A stretch of DNA of 11,395 nucleotides from Halolactibacillus sp051746745 (GTDB lineage: Bacteria; Bacillota; Bacilli; Bacillales; Amphibacillaceae), in assembly GCA_051746745.1 (NCBI GenBank), contig JBNJFJ010000061.1:1-11395 (forward strand), in the 5' to 3' direction. This document shows, piece after piece, positions 1-6,327 of the stretch (within the stretch, counting starts at the first letter, position 1; each line of letters begins with the position of its first letter). A model generated the notes under the pieces. That model saw nothing but the letters and a program-made list of their open reading frames with translations, ran no database searches and had not been told where the DNA came from. The position numbers were made by a program, and so were the translations under genes.

Positions 1-128
1 TATCAATATTAAAAAATGGTAAAGCTAAAGCGATTCGCTTCTCCACCCTTGAAGCTATTTGTGAAGCACTTCAGTGCCAACCGGGTGATATATTGGAATA
101 TGTGAGTGATGCGTCACTAGATGAATGA
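1..128 (+). CDS. XRE/Cro-type HTH transcriptional regulator, C-terminal part
   Basis: Only the last 41 residues are in the window; the reading frame begins at base 3 and ends at the TGA at 126-128. The visible part begins SILKNGKAKA and continues through FSTLEAICEALQCQPGDILE. This is the C-terminal half of the very short (about 65-75 residue) Cro/C1-type regulators of the YozG kind, in which the NLS-LKNGKAKAIRF segment belongs to the recognition helix region. The protein should be a cytoplasmic DNA-binding repressor with no separate sensor domain. Regulators of this type are often next to a small multi-helix membrane protein, and here a four-helix protein follows directly, with its possible first ATG overlapping this stop codon (ATGA). 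The two are probably one transcript. The target is unknown. The family call is firm; the 5' end is missing. Confidence 0.88.
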   Translation, partial: SILKNGKAKAIRFSTLEAICEALQCQPGDILEYVSDASLDE

Positions 129-130
129 TG

Positions 131-137
131 AAGGGAG
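131..137 (+). promoter_or_regulatory. Ribosome binding site that sets the start of the membrane protein at 146
   Basis: AAGGGAG lies 8 bases upstream of the ATG at 146. In-frame ATGs at 125 and 128 lie upstream of this site and have no comparable purine-rich sequence at proper spacing, so the start at 146 is preferred. Confidence 0.7.
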
Positions 138-145
138 ACGTGGCT

Positions 146-628
146 ATGTTACGGCGTAAAGAGGATCAAACAGTGGCTAGTAAAAAGAACACCTTACGAT
201 CAAGTCTCGGACGAGTGATGTTGATTGGGGCAATCTATGCCTTATTTGGTTTTTTCATCACCGAACTCATTGTAAATACCTTACGAATCAGTCGTTTAAC
301 GGGTATACGCCTTGAAACGGTTAATAACGTGAGTATGATATTAATTGTTCTTATCTTTATTGGTTTAATCGTGTTTGCGATGATTGTTTCAAGAAAATTA
401 ATATCAGGTCATGTTATCGATTTACTGATCATTGTGTTTGCGGTCGTCTTTCTTATTGTTAGTGTTGGGTTATTTGCCTGGCTATTCCCGATGGAAAACC
501 GAGCTGATGACCCAGGAGCTGGTGCAGGGATTATCCTCCTCTTCTTTTATCTAAGTTATCTCGTGATTATTTTTCTTAGTACGATAGGTGGCTTTGTCTA
601 TTACCGGTTGAGAAAGCGCAAGGTTTAA
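146..628 (+). CDS. Four-helix membrane protein of unknown function next to an XRE regulator
   Basis: This is a 160-residue protein that I cannot assign to a named family. After a basic, charged N-terminus (MLRRKEDQ...KK) it has four clear hydrophobic segments at about residues 24-45, 62-83, 90-113 and 128-152, and it ends in a basic RLRKRKV tail. By the positive-inside rule both ends should be cytoplasmic. No catalytic motif is visible. Size and topology resemble the DUF2975-type proteins (such as B. subtilis YoaS) that accompany YozG-like regulators. In the pairs I know, however, the membrane gene usually precedes the regulator, and I see no signature that proves membership. The regulator stop at 126-128 lies 17 bases before the start, so co-transcription is likely. 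A frame starting at 125 would add seven residues but fits the ribosome site less well. A short hairpin overlaps the stop codon. Confidence 0.75.
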   Translation: MLRRKEDQTVASKKNTLRSSLGRVMLIGAIYALFGFFITELIVNTLRISRLTGIRLETVNNVSMILIVLIFIGLIVFAMIVSRKLISGHVIDLLIIVFAVVFLIVSVGLFAWLFPMENRADDPGAGAGIILLFFYLSYLVIIFLSTIGGFVYYRLRKRKV

Positions 629-638
629 CTTGCGTTTT
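613..638 (+). terminator. Short intrinsic terminator overlapping the stop codon
   Basis: CGCAAG (617-622) pairs with CTTGCG (629-634) around a six-base loop. The flanking AAAG and TTTT extend the stem to about ten pairs with one G-U, and the TTTT at 635-638 forms a short U-tract. It would end the regulator/membrane-protein transcript. The stem is short, so termination may be partial. Confidence 0.5.
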
Positions 639-640
639 AC

Positions 641-669
641 TTGCGAAAATAACGAAAGCGCTTTAGTAT
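641..669 (+). promoter_or_regulatory. Candidate promoter of the aldo/keto reductase, with a cre-like palindrome
   Basis: TTGCGA (641-646) and TAGTAT (664-669) are 17 bases apart and each match the sigma-A consensus at four of six positions. The perfect palindrome AAAGCGCTTT (655-664) lies between them. It resembles the core of a CcpA cre site, but the flanking positions of the consensus (leading T, trailing CA) do not match. If real, it would place the reductase under carbon catabolite control. This is a weak call. Confidence 0.3.
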
Positions 670-701
670 TGGTGTTAACAAGCATAGAGGAGTGAGATGA
701 G

Positions 702-1637
702 ATGGATAAACAACAATTAGGTCAGACAGGTCTTAATGTATCACGGGTTGGTTTTGGTGCGTGGCAACTTGGTAATTTAAAAGATTGGGGCGAGATGACT
801 GACAAAGAGGCGGTCAAACTTGTTCATGAAGCAATCGAACTCGGATGTAATTTCTTTGATACCGCACCGAATTACGGTTTAGGTACGAGTGAGTCAATTT
901 TAGGTGAAGCATTCAAAGGAAGACGTGATGAGGTCATTATCAATAGTAAGTGTGGTCACCATACCGATGACGTTCAGAGCTTTGATCCGAAGCGTTTAAT
1001 TGAATCCGTTGATGGCAGTTTAAAGCGTCTCCAAACCGACTATTTAGATTCATTGTTACTGCACAACCCGCCATTTGACACACTCTCCCAAACAAGTGAA
1101 GCTTATGGTGTATTAGAAGATTTAAAACAACAAGGAAAGATCAAAGCTTATGGGGCATCCGTTGATACAGGTAAAGAAGTCGATCAGATTTTAGCTGAAA
1201 CAAAAAGTGATGTGATTGAGGTGATGTTCAATATCTTCCATCAAGAACCACTTGAAGCCATCCAGCGTGCTTATGACAAAGGGGTTGGTGTGATTGTCAA
1301 AGTACCGCTTGATTCCGGATGGTTATCAGGTAAATACGATGCGAGTAGCACCTTCAAAGGTATTCGTAGTCGCTGGAGTGAAGCGGAGATTAAAGAACGC
1401 AGTGAACTTGTTCAAGACGTGCGCAACATTATTGGTAAAGATCAATCAATGGCAAGTGTCGCCCTGCAATATATTTTATCATTTAAAGCATTTGCCTCTG
1501 TCATTCCAGGCGCTAGAAATAGTGAACAGTTAAGACAAAATATGAATGCGGGTCAAAAACCATTAGAACCAAACACAAAACAACAATTACGTGATTTATA
1601 TGAGACAAAAGTCAAACACTTAAATCTTAACTGGTAA
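702..1637 (+). CDS. Aldo/keto reductase
   Basis: This is a 311-residue cytoplasmic NADPH-dependent oxidoreductase of the aldo/keto reductase superfamily, a TIM barrel that reduces aldehydes or ketones (or oxidises the alcohols). The catalytic tetrad is visible: Asp53 and Tyr58 in the FFDTAPNYG segment, Lys83 in NSKCG, and His121 in LLLHNPP. The N-terminal LGQTGLNVSRVGFGAWQLG is typical, as are the C-terminal cofactor-side motifs SVIPGARNSEQLRQN (about 268-282). Length is usual for the family. The start is supported by AGAGGAGTGAG ending 5 bases before the ATG. The HNPP replacement of the common HxPD and the overall pattern fit the general stress or sugar-type AKRs found in Bacillales, but the substrate cannot be read from sequence. 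It appears monocistronic: hairpins lie before and after it. Confidence 0.92.
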   Translation: MDKQQLGQTGLNVSRVGFGAWQLGNLKDWGEMTDKEAVKLVHEAIELGCNFFDTAPNYGLGTSESILGEAFKGRRDEVIINSKCGHHTDDVQSFDPKRLIESVDGSLKRLQTDYLDSLLLHNPPFDTLSQTSEAYGVLEDLKQQGKIKAYGASVDTGKEVDQILAETKSDVIEVMFNIFHQEPLEAIQRAYDKGVGVIVKVPLDSGWLSGKYDASSTFKGIRSRWSEAEIKERSELVQDVRNIIGKDQSMASVALQYILSFKAFASVIPGARNSEQLRQNMNAGQKPLEPNTKQQLRDLYETKVKHLNLNW

Positions 1638-1643
1638 ATGAAT

Positions 1644-1674
1644 AAGCCACCTAACTCATCGTTAGGTGGCTTTA
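1644..1674. terminator. Bidirectional intrinsic terminator between convergent genes
   Basis: A perfect 12-bp stem (1644-1655 with 1661-1672) encloses a five-base loop. On the plus strand the stem runs into TTTAT; on the minus strand it is followed by ATTCATTT. It sits 6 bases after the reductase stop and 23 bases past the end of the convergent minus-strand gene, so it can serve both. Confidence 0.85.
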
Positions 1675-1697
1675 TCCATATAGAAAAGGATACTAAC

Positions 1698-2042
1698 TTA
1701 GACGAGAATGACGCGTTCAACAAAATCAATGACAACAATAATTAAAATGACGGTTTTCACGACATTATGCAGTTGTACTGTGATCGTTGGATTTACATCA
1801 AAACCAACCCGGCGAAACAGGTAGTGAAAGAAGTCTTCATTATGTCTCGCATAGCCGTGGTTTTGTTGGAGGGTGGTGAGAATACACCCTTTATGAAGTC
1901 TTTCGTGGGTGTAGTGCCCAACGATTAAGAGGATCCCGATATAATATGGAAAAGTAATAGCCACATAAAAAGAAAAAACAATGAAAGCAATATGTGTTAA
2001 GAGGATAAAAAGATCCATATGTTTCTTATTCGTATTCGACAT
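1698..2042 (-). CDS. Small membrane protein of unknown function with a His-rich central segment
   Basis: This is a 114-residue protein I do not recognise with certainty. It has hydrophobic segments at about 10-30, 32-43 and 94-112. They flank a polar central stretch (about 43-93) that is rich in histidine and contains HYTHERLHKGCILTTLQQ followed by HGYARHNEDFFHYLFRR. The GC-LT-L element faintly recalls the short DUF2784-type membrane proteins, but this is only a resemblance. Clustered His (residues 43, 46, 50, 62, 67, 73) and Cys53 could bind metal or haem; this is inference. The start chosen is the ATG at 2042, with AAAGGAG 8 bases upstream. An in-frame GTG at 2051 overlaps that ribosome site and is rejected. 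It is transcribed alone, convergent to the reductase and divergent from the chemoreceptor gene. Confidence 0.65.
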   Translation of the reverse strand: MSNTNKKHMDLFILLTHIAFIVFSFYVAITFPYYIGILLIVGHYTHERLHKGCILTTLQQNHGYARHNEDFFHYLFRRVGFDVNPTITVQLHNVVKTVILIIVVIDFVERVILV

Positions 2043-2050
2043 GAGGTTCA

Positions 2051-2057
2051 CTCCTTT
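2051..2057 (-). promoter_or_regulatory. Ribosome binding site deciding the start at 2042
   Basis: On the minus strand AAAGGAG lies 8 bases before the ATG at 2042-2040. The alternative GTG start (2051-2049) overlaps this site, so translation from the GTG is unlikely. Confidence 0.7.
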
Positions 2058-2151
2058 AAAAGTTTAGATAGCTTCTCATTCCCCAAACTATTATGAAATA
2101 AACAGGTGTGACATCATCTGTAGGTTAATTGTTAATTAAATATTATGTTTT

Positions 2152-2165
2152 TTGTAGCGCTTACT
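2152..2165 (+). promoter_or_regulatory. cre-like site upstream of the chemoreceptor
   Basis: The sequence TTGTAGCGCTTACT matches the CcpA cre consensus in its central and right half (A-G-C-G-C-T, then C at the conserved position) but not in the left TGA/TGT-A half. It lies just upstream of the sigma-D-like promoter, where CcpA could act. This is a weak call. Confidence 0.25.
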
Positions 2166-2169
2166 TTCT

Positions 2170-2197
2170 TACACTTATTTGTTTAAAAAGCCGATAA
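2170..2197 (+). promoter_or_regulatory. Sigma-D (FliA-type) promoter of the chemoreceptor gene
   Basis: GCCGATAA at 2190-2197 is a full match to the -10 element of the motility sigma factor. Sixteen bases upstream lies TACA (2170-2173), three of four matches to the -35 TAAA. Control of a chemoreceptor by the flagellar sigma factor is standard in Bacillales. An overlapping sigma-A alternative is TTGTTT (2179-2184) with TAATAT (2201-2206), spacing 16. Confidence 0.6.
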
Positions 2198-2235
2198 TAA
2201 TAATATAGCCAAAAACGAGTAAAGGGGATGTAATG

Positions 2236-4266
2236 ATGAAAGTAAGTATTCAAAAGAAAATCTTAATATTTGTCCCAATTGTCTTCATAAGTTTAGCTTT
2301 ATTAGCCTACTTAAGTTATCAATCATCAAAAGAAGCGTTAGAAACAGAAATTAACGATAAAATGGGTTATCTATCAAATGATATTGAACATCTCATCGAT
2401 GGAGAGTTAATGAGTCATCAACGTCTGGGTGAGACAATGGCGCAAAATGTGAAAAATTTAGGTGGCGAGTTATCAAGAGAAGCCTATTATCAGCTCGCAG
2501 AGGATTTCATTCAACTGAATGATGAAACGTATGGTATGGGGGTATGGTTTGAACCTTTTCAGTATAATGAAGCGACCGAGTATTTTGGGCCTTATGCATA
2601 TAAAGATGGCGGGTCTGTGATCTTTACCGATGAATATGAAACACGTGAATATAATTACCCCGCGCAAAGCTGGTACCTAGATGCAAAAGAATCAAATACA
2701 ATCACGTGGTCTAGTCCGTATTATGATGAAACGCTTGATATAACGTTGATTACAACAAGTGTGCCATTTCAAATCAATAATCAATTTTCAGGAGTTGTCA
2801 CGAGTGATATTGATATATCAAATCTTCAAATGGTAATCAATGACGTCTCAATCGGAGAATCGGGTAAGGCTTTTTTATTAAATGATGAAGGACAATTTAT
2901 CGTTCATCCGAGTGAAGCAAAAGCTGATTATTTTATCGGTGAGGATAATCAATATAGTGATGTAGCGGACATTCTAGGTGAGGATTCTAGCAGTGGTTTT
3001 TCTATTAGTAGTACCGAGGAACCAAGTCAAGTATATTTAACAACAATCCCAAGAACGAACTGGACGTTAGGGTTTGTGATGCCGGAATCTGAAATGTATC
3101 AGTCTCTAGAAGAGCTATTGATTCGTATCATAGCTATTGCGGCAGGAATCATTATCATCTTCATTATCGTTGCAATCGTTTTAGCGCGTACACTTACACG
3201 TCCGATTAAACAACTCTCAAAAGAAGTTGAAAAAGTCGCAAAAGGTGACTTTAGCATTGAGCTTAAAGCACAATCTCGCGACGAAATCGGTGATTTAACA
3301 AATAACTTCCAAATGATGATTCAATCGGTTAGTCAATTGATTTATGGCGTAAAACAATCTGCCAGCGAAGTGCATGACGCATCTACACAACTTAGTGCCG
3401 TCGCAGAAGAAACATCGGCCTCAAGTGAAGAAATTAGTCGAGCAATGTCACAAGTGTCATCAGGTACGACTGAGGCTGCGCATTTTGCGGAAACGACAAA
3501 TGAAGAAACACTCCAGTTATCTGACAAGATTCAAAACTTATTAAAACAAGCAGAAGAACTGAAAAGTTTTGCGACGTCAGTTGAATCAATTCAAGCTGAA
3601 GGTGCCGCTGAGATGAATGACTTAAGTGCGCAGGCAAAGTCATCGCTTAACGTCGTGAATGATGTCAGTCGTTCAATGACGACCCTTGCGGACAAGATTC
3701 AAAAAATTGCTTCCGTTGTAACGGTCATTGATGATATATCCGATCAAACAAACCTGTTGGCGCTCAATGCTTCAATTGAAGCCGCACGGGCTGGTGAACA
3801 TGGAAAAGGCTTTGCGGTTGTGGCTGAAGAGGTGCGTAAATTAGCCGAGGAAACGTCGAAAGCAACGACTGAAATCGCCCAAACGATTGATGAGGTTAGT
3901 CAAAGTTCACATGATGCTGTAACAGCGATGGATGAATCAAAACGAGCAACCGAACGTCAAGCTGATGTGATCAAGCAAACAACATCGAGGTTTACCTCAC
4001 TCGCATCAGAAAACCAGAAAGTGATGACAGCCGTTGAAACGATCACGACAGATGTTTTAGATATAAATGCATACAAAGATGACGTTGTGAAAGCTATTTC
4101 ACAAATTGCGGCGATTTTAGAAGAAACAGCTGCCGCAACTGAAGAAGTCGATGCCTCAAGTGCTGAACAACTCCAAGCACTTAAGATGGTGACAGAATCT
4201 GCCGAAAGTCTTCAACAAAACGGGGAGTTACTAGACCGTGAAATGAGCAAGTTTAAAACGAAATAG
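2236..4266 (+). CDS. Methyl-accepting chemotaxis protein with dCache sensor domain
   Basis: This is a 676-residue transmembrane chemoreceptor that controls the CheA kinase through CheW. Domain order: short basic N-terminus, TM1 (about 7-27), extracellular double-Cache sensor (about 30-285), TM2 (about 295-318), HAMP (about 319-371), then a long coiled-coil signalling domain (372-676). The Cache core is shown by GMGVWFEP and SWYLDAKESNTITWSSPYYD and by GVVTSDIDISNL. The kinase-control hairpin tip is the highly conserved segment DQTNLLALNASIEAARAGE and GKGFAVVAEEVRKLAEE. The Arg two residues before the WY pair, typical of amino-acid-binding dCache domains, is Gln here (Q144), so the ligand may not be an amino acid. 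No C-terminal CheR-docking pentapeptide is seen. AAAGGGG (2221-2227) favours the ATG at 2236 (8 bases) over the one at 2233. The gene is monocistronic with its own promoter and terminator. Confidence 0.96.
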   Translation: MKVSIQKKILIFVPIVFISLALLAYLSYQSSKEALETEINDKMGYLSNDIEHLIDGELMSHQRLGETMAQNVKNLGGELSREAYYQLAEDFIQLNDETYGMGVWFEPFQYNEATEYFGPYAYKDGGSVIFTDEYETREYNYPAQSWYLDAKESNTITWSSPYYDETLDITLITTSVPFQINNQFSGVVTSDIDISNLQMVINDVSIGESGKAFLLNDEGQFIVHPSEAKADYFIGEDNQYSDVADILGEDSSSGFSISSTEEPSQVYLTTIPRTNWTLGFVMPESEMYQSLEELLIRIIAIAAGIIIIFIIVAIVLARTLTRPIKQLSKEVEKVAKGDFSIELKAQSRDEIGDLTNNFQMMIQSVSQLIYGVKQSASEVHDASTQLSAVAEETSASSEEISRAMSQVSSGTTEAAHFAETTNEETLQLSDKIQNLLKQAEELKSFATSVESIQAEGAAEMNDLSAQAKSSLNVVNDVSRSMTTLADKIQKIASVVTVIDDISDQTNLLALNASIEAARAGEHGKGFAVVAEEVRKLAEETSKATTEIAQTIDEVSQSSHDAVTAMDESKRATERQADVIKQTTSRFTSLASENQKVMTAVETITTDVLDINAYKDDVVKAISQIAAILEETAAATEEVDASSAEQLQALKMVTESAESLQQNGELLDREMSKFKTK

Positions 4267-4273
4267 TATTGAG

Positions 4274-4308
4274 AAACCTTGAGGCAGATTGCTGCTTCAA
4301 GGTTTTTT
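4274..4308 (+). terminator. Strong intrinsic terminator of the chemoreceptor gene
   Basis: The left arm 4274-4287 pairs with 4292-4305 (14 pairs, one of them G-U) around the loop ATTG, followed by six T at 4303-4308. It begins 8 bases after the stop codon. Confidence 0.92.
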
Positions 4309-4312
4309 ACTG

Positions 4313-4321
4313 TGGTATACT
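4313..4321 (+). promoter_or_regulatory. Extended -10 promoter for the phosphatase/exporter pair
   Basis: TGGTATACT is a TGn extended -10 with TATACT (five of six). A second TATACT follows at 4325-4330. No good -35 is seen, because the preceding terminator U-tract occupies that place. Transcription would start near 4328-4337, leaving a very short leader before the ATG at 4350. Confidence 0.45.
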
Positions 4322-4349
4322 CGTTATACTGACTAAGGAGTGTGAGACA

Positions 4350-4910
4350 ATGAAAGTAATATGGATCAGACATGCAGAGCCAGATTTTGCGGTTAGTGAT
4401 GACGCGACGAGGCCATTAACGGAAAAAGGTAAAAGTGATAGTCAAGCTTTAGTGACTGTCTTCAATGATGAATCTATTCACGCTATCTATGCTAGTCCAT
4501 ACATACGTGCAATTGAGACAGTCAAACCGCTCGCAGACACACTTGGTATAACGGTGCAAACAATCGATGATTTACGTGAACGCAAGATCACCGACCAATG
4601 GATTGATGATTTTGATGGATTTGTTAAAAAGCAGTGGCAAGACTTCTCCTATCATTTAGCTAACGGTGAGAGCTTATCAATTGTACAAGAACGAAATATT
4701 GCTGTCTTAATGGGATTAATAAAACGTCATTCAGGTCAAACAATTGTCATTGGTACGCATGGCACGAGTCTCAGTACGATTATTCAGTACTTTGAACCAG
4801 ATTTTGGTCTTCAAGACTTTTTAGCACTCAAAGATAAAATGCCACTTGTGATTGAGATGATGTTTAAAGAGGGTATCTATCAAGGCTTTAAGGAGGTCGA
4901 TGATGTTTGA
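4350..4910 (+). CDS. Histidine phosphatase (phosphoglycerate mutase-like) family protein
   Basis: This is a 186-residue cytoplasmic protein of the histidine phosphatase superfamily, in which a phospho-histidine intermediate is used to remove or move phosphate. Visible catalytic parts are Arg7-His8 in WIRHAEP (the nucleophile His8), Arg53 in ASPYIRAIET, Glu77 in DLRERK, and the second His, His137, in VIGTHGTSLSTI. The substrate is not evident: the protein is shorter than the glycolytic dPGM enzymes and lacks their insertions, so a small-molecule phosphatase is more likely. The start is set by AAGGAG at 4335-4340, nine bases before the ATG. An open frame reaching back to 4269 would run through the preceding terminator and is not credible. 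The 3' end overlaps the exporter gene by eight bases, so the two are one transcript and probably translationally coupled. Confidence 0.9.
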   Translation: MKVIWIRHAEPDFAVSDDATRPLTEKGKSDSQALVTVFNDESIHAIYASPYIRAIETVKPLADTLGITVQTIDDLRERKITDQWIDDFDGFVKKQWQDFSYHLANGESLSIVQERNIAVLMGLIKRHSGQTIVIGTHGTSLSTIIQYFEPDFGLQDFLALKDKMPLVIEMMFKEGIYQGFKEVDDV

Positions 4911-5643
4911 TTATAGTTTAGTTGAGTGGGGCATTTTGATCCTTTCCGGTATTGTGATTGGTTTTTCAAAAACCGGTATCCAAGGGTCAACTATTTTTGT
5001 CGTGGTGTTAATGGCACTGACTTTCGGCGGGATTGTCTCATCTGGGATGATGTTGTTGCTACTGATGGTAGGTGATGTGTTTGCGGTTAAGCATTACGGG
5101 AAAGAGGTCTCAGTGAAAGATATATTGCACCTCTTACCACCTGCGGTCATCGGTGTTCTATTAGGGGTGTGGTACGGGCAGTATGTCAATGACCAACAAT
5201 TTAAAATGACGATGGGCGTTATTGTACTTATTTGTGTTGTTCTACTTGTCTATAAAGAAATTCAGAAAACCCCAATTAAAATTGCCAATCATAAGTGGCT
5301 TACGACTTTAGTTGGCGTCCTAAGTGGTTTTTCATCGATGGTCGGTAATGCAGCTGGTCCGATTTTTGCGATTTATATTTTAAGTAAACAAATTGGTAAA
5401 CGTGAAATGATTAGTTCAACAGCATGGTTCTTTATTTTACTCAATACATTTAAATTACCGTTTCACGTGTTTGTGTGGCAATCAATTGAATGGCAACATC
5501 TCTTATTAGCCCTTATTCTTTTACCAATCATCTTTGCCGGGACTCGTGTCGGTATTTGGCTCGTATCGGTCATTGAAGAAAAAACGTACCGGATCTTTAT
5601 TTTTGCGACAACGGTTATTTCAGCCATTTACTTATTTGTCTAA
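4903..5643 (+). CDS. TauE/SafE family membrane transporter (sulfite/organosulfonate exporter-like)
   Basis: This is a 246-residue polytopic membrane protein of the TauE/SafE (DUF81) family, whose studied members export sulfite, sulfoacetate or related anions; the substrate here is not known. About eight hydrophobic segments are visible. The family's two-half symmetry shows as a glycine-rich motif near each half's start: GFSKTGIQG (20-28) and GFSSMVGNAAGP (142-153). AAGGAGG at 4890-4896 lies inside the end of the phosphatase gene. It is 6 bases before the ATG at 4903 and only 3 before the ATG at 4900, so the later start is preferred. No terminator is seen after the stop. The following channel gene has a recognisable -10 of its own but could also receive read-through. 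Pairing with a histidine phosphatase gives no firm clue to the substrate. Confidence 0.88.
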   Translation: MFDYSLVEWGILILSGIVIGFSKTGIQGSTIFVVVLMALTFGGIVSSGMMLLLLMVGDVFAVKHYGKEVSVKDILHLLPPAVIGVLLGVWYGQYVNDQQFKMTMGVIVLICVVLLVYKEIQKTPIKIANHKWLTTLVGVLSGFSSMVGNAAGPIFAIYILSKQIGKREMISSTAWFFILLNTFKLPFHVFVWQSIEWQHLLLALILLPIIFAGTRVGIWLVSVIEEKTYRIFIFATTVISAIYLFV

Positions 5644-5667
5644 TTTAAAGCAGAAATAGCACCTTTA

Positions 5668-5695
5668 GAACATGTCTAGACGGACTGAACATGTT
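5668..5695. repeat. Paired ACATGT palindromes, candidate operator
   Basis: GAACATGT occurs at 5668-5675 and again at 5687-5694, 19 bases apart. Since ACATGT is self-complementary, the pair also forms the inverted repeat AACATGT/ACATGTT. The perfect palindrome GTCTAGAC (5674-5681) lies between them. The right copy overlaps the -10 element of the channel gene, a position suited to a repressor. No regulator is assigned. Confidence 0.4.
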
Positions 5696-5700
5696 ACAAT
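5692..5700 (+). promoter_or_regulatory. Extended -10 promoter of the mechanosensitive channel gene
   Basis: TGTTACAAT carries the TGn extension and TACAAT (five of six). No convincing -35 lies 16-18 bases upstream. The predicted start site near 5707 leaves a leader of about 27 bases that contains the ribosome site AAAGGAG, 7 bases before the ATG. Confidence 0.45.
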
Positions 5701-5733
5701 AGTCATACTTTACATATCAAAGGAGATGGAACA

Positions 5734-6227
5734 ATGGATTGGATTAATCTTTTAGTGGATATTGTTAAACCAATTGTATTAGCAATTATTACTTTAATTG
5801 TTGGTTTAGCTATTATTAAAGCCGTTGTTAAAGTCATTGGCAGTCAAATCGAAAAATCAAAGCTCGATGACAGCCTTAAACCGTTCTTGCAGTCAGTCAT
5901 TAGTGCGGTATTAAAAGTGATACTGGTTATTTCAGTTATCGGTATTTTAGGTATTCCGATTGCGTCATTTGTGGCTATTTTAGGTGCCGCTGGTTTAGCG
6001 ATTGGTTTAGCCTTCCAAGGTTCACTCGCAAACCTTGCCGGTGGGGTGTTACTTTTAACGATTCGCCCGTTTAAAGTCGGCGACTATATCGACGGAGCAG
6101 GTTACAGTGGGACAGTCAAAGCGATTCAAATTCTTTATACCGAGCTTGTGACACCAGACAATAAAATGATTTTTATTCCGAATGGTAACTTGTCTAACGC
6201 TGGTCTTACGAACTACTCCGTTAATAG
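5734..6227 (+). CDS. mscS: Small-conductance mechanosensitive channel, MscS family, 3' end lost in the assembly gap
   Basis: The first 164 residues are present. MscS channels open under membrane tension during osmotic downshock and let solutes out, forming homoheptamers in the inner membrane. Three hydrophobic segments are visible at about 10-34, 55-74 and 77-110. The third is the pore helix, with the Gly/Ala packing pattern AAGLAIGLAFQGSLANLAGG and the kink-region glycine near 104. It is followed by the family hallmark RPFKVGDYI (111-119) and the beta-domain motif MIFIPNGNL (145-153). Family members of this short type are about 270-290 residues, so roughly the last 110-120 residues (the rest of the cytoplasmic vestibule) fall in the run of N. 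Frame is intact up to the gap. AAAGGAG precedes the ATG at 5734. It may be co-transcribed with the exporter upstream, but it has a -10-like element of its own. Confidence 0.93.
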
Positions 6228-6327
6228 NNNNNNNNNNNNNNNNNNNNNNNNNNNNNNNNNNNNNNNNNNNNNNNNNNNNNNNNNNNNNNNNNNNNNNNNN
6301 NNNNNNNNNNNNNNNNNNNNNNNNNNN
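6228..6327. other. Assembly gap (100 N)
   Basis: There are exactly 100 undetermined bases, the conventional filler for a scaffold gap of unknown size. The missing parts of the flanking genes alone (over 300 bases of the channel gene plus the OsmC tail) exceed 100 bases, so the real gap must be longer, or the join is wrong. Confidence 0.98.

Noticed and set aside
3342..3643. Open frames on the minus strand opposite the chemoreceptor
   Set aside because: They lie wholly within a well-conserved gene, lack ribosome sites and show no recognisable domains; they are by-products of the chemoreceptor's codon usage.
4269..4349. Possible N-terminal extension of the histidine phosphatase by 27 residues
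   Set aside because: It would begin inside the chemoreceptor terminator and has no ribosome site. The ATG at 4350 has AAGGAG at nine bases and begins the conserved MKVIWIRHAE.
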